A DNA stretch of 60,000 nucleotides from Nymphaea colorata. Taxonomy: Eukaryota > Streptophyta > Magnoliopsida > Nymphaeales > Nymphaeaceae. The notes under the pieces were generated by a model, which was not told where the DNA came from, did not search any database, and was given only the letters and a program-made list of their open reading frames with translations. This document shows, piece after piece, positions 58,878 to 60,000 of this stretch. Numbering within the stretch: the stretch's first letter is position 1; each line of letters opens with the position of its first letter. Made by a program: the position numbers and the translations under genes. The stretch spans positions 14,496,106 to 14,556,105 of the forward strand of contig NC_045141.1 in NCBI RefSeq assembly GCF_008831285.2, given 5' to 3'.

Positions 58878-60000
58878 AGTTAGTAGTAACTCAGTCATTT
58901 TTTTAGTTTAACATATTTCTCTAGTAATAAAAAAATGAACGGCTCTTATGACACCAATTTTTTTATCGTCTTGAATTAAAACATACTTTATATTGAATTA
59001 GTAGTTGCTAATATAGTAGCGTGCACAGAACAAAGTCTGACGATCTTAGAGGACAAAAAACTTTGTATCATTATTTGTGGCTACCATTTTTTTAATTTTC
59101 AGTTTGCAGCTACCTAAACTTTAAAAATTGCAAGTGCCAGGTATTCATCCATAAAGATCGACTTCATGAACTGCTAACATTATTTTTATTGACACCAAAT
59201 ATTCATAAGAACCTAATCTCCTTCTTTACATATATATTATTTTTCTCATTCTCGCCAAGCAGAGATGAAGGTGCTTGAGTCACATGCAGCCTGACCTAAT
59301 CATTCTGCTTGCTTCATAAGGGTTGGCCATTTTCATTTTGATTCTGATTGTCCATCTACTTGGAAGGAGTACCACAGCTTGGAAATAATTGAGCTTCTCA
59401 TGCAGTAAATGGAGTAAAATGGCTTTATATATATATATATATATATATTTATATGTCGGACTCGAAATCATTCGGCTGGTTGGATCGAAATGAAAGGTGC
59501 ATTCACAATGACCACTACATGGCCACAGTTTTAAGGGACGGAATACACCTTTTGTGATGACTTATAAGGACATAAATTTAAAACATAATCATCTGACAGC
59601 AGAGAAATCAATGACATTTTCTCTTCTTGGAAAAGGAATAAATAATTTACTTGACTGAAGCTAATTATATACTTAATTTCACAGCTTTTTATATTAGTAT
59701 ACAAGAAGAAAAATACAAACATATTTTACAGCTAAAGAGTAAGAAATTGTTGAAATCGTGCAAATAAACTTTTCAGCGGATTGGTTAAAATAACCTAAGT
59801 TCAATTTTCCGTGATTATGTAATAACAACTATAAGTTTACCTTTTTTAAATCAATTAATAAAAGTGTGCTAGCTTTTCCTTTAAAAAGAACAGAAACATA
59901 TCGGTCTGATTTTTTAAGCCTTTCTTTTCATGATTTTGTAGTACCAATGAGGAAGATAAATAGTCACCTAATTAATTTCTGTATTAATAAAAAATAATAA

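Larger units (their letters stand above)
54450..60000. repeat. Segmental duplication, copy B (uninterrupted)
   Basis: Repeats 33400-41087 in order, without the hAT element (empty site 57081-57088), without the 35-bp tandem pair and with a single 52-bp unit. Position 60000 corresponds to 41087. It continues out of the window. The part from about 59320 is the beginning of a 5' spacer repeat, as found before copies 4, 5 and 6. Confidence 0.85.

Overview
The window is nuclear DNA of a flowering plant. It is AT-rich, its genes are split by GT-AG introns, and the spacers are full of (TA)n microsatellites, hAT-type and PIF/Harbinger-type MITEs, a tRNA-like SINE and a decayed Ty1/copia element. The coding content is one plant-specific glycosyltransferase subfamily. 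The species cannot be named from the sequence.

The backbone is a head-to-tail array, all on the + strand, of six copies of a GT47 (exostosin-domain) glycosyltransferase of the Arabidopsis At5g03795/At5g20260/At3g07620 type. Each copy has four exons: (1) a signal anchor plus stem, (2) a short basic linker, (3) the N-terminal half of the exostosin domain ending ...CHDW, and (4) the C-terminal half. Splice phases are 0, 2 and 0. Copies: GT47-1 (5817-8540), GT47-2 (11426-14913), GT47-3 (17532-20396, a pseudogene with two frameshifts), GT47-4 (29145-32947, original exon 1 donor lost), GT47-5 (43557-46766) and GT47-6 (51654-54265). Copies 1 and 2 have short stems and unrelated spacers. Copies 3-6 share leader, introns, spacers and a long Ala/Pro/Ser/Thr-rich stem, so they are a younger expansion.

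The spacers explain much of the array. Related sequence lies in the same orientation both upstream and downstream of copies 4 and 6, so each gene is bracketed by direct repeats of about 1-2 kb. This is a good substrate for unequal crossing-over. The block downstream of copy 4 (to 41087) is repeated almost base for base downstream of copy 6 (to the window end). The window therefore stops inside the 5' spacer of what should be another unit, and a seventh gene is expected about 2.5 kb past the right edge.

Paralogous spacers also act as built-in empty-site controls. Several insertions can be delimited to the base: a 2.1-kb hAT element (36046-38178, 8-bp duplication, empty site at 57081), a 250-bp hAT MITE (22672-22921), a SINE (41133-41407, empty sites in three other spacers), a 335-bp insertion in the leader of copy 5, and a 1.5-kb PIF-like element (23037-24529) carrying a PPR gene fragment. 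A MITE in the last codons of copy 1 has replaced its C-terminus and stop codon. No RNA gene, CRISPR array or unrelated intact protein gene was found.
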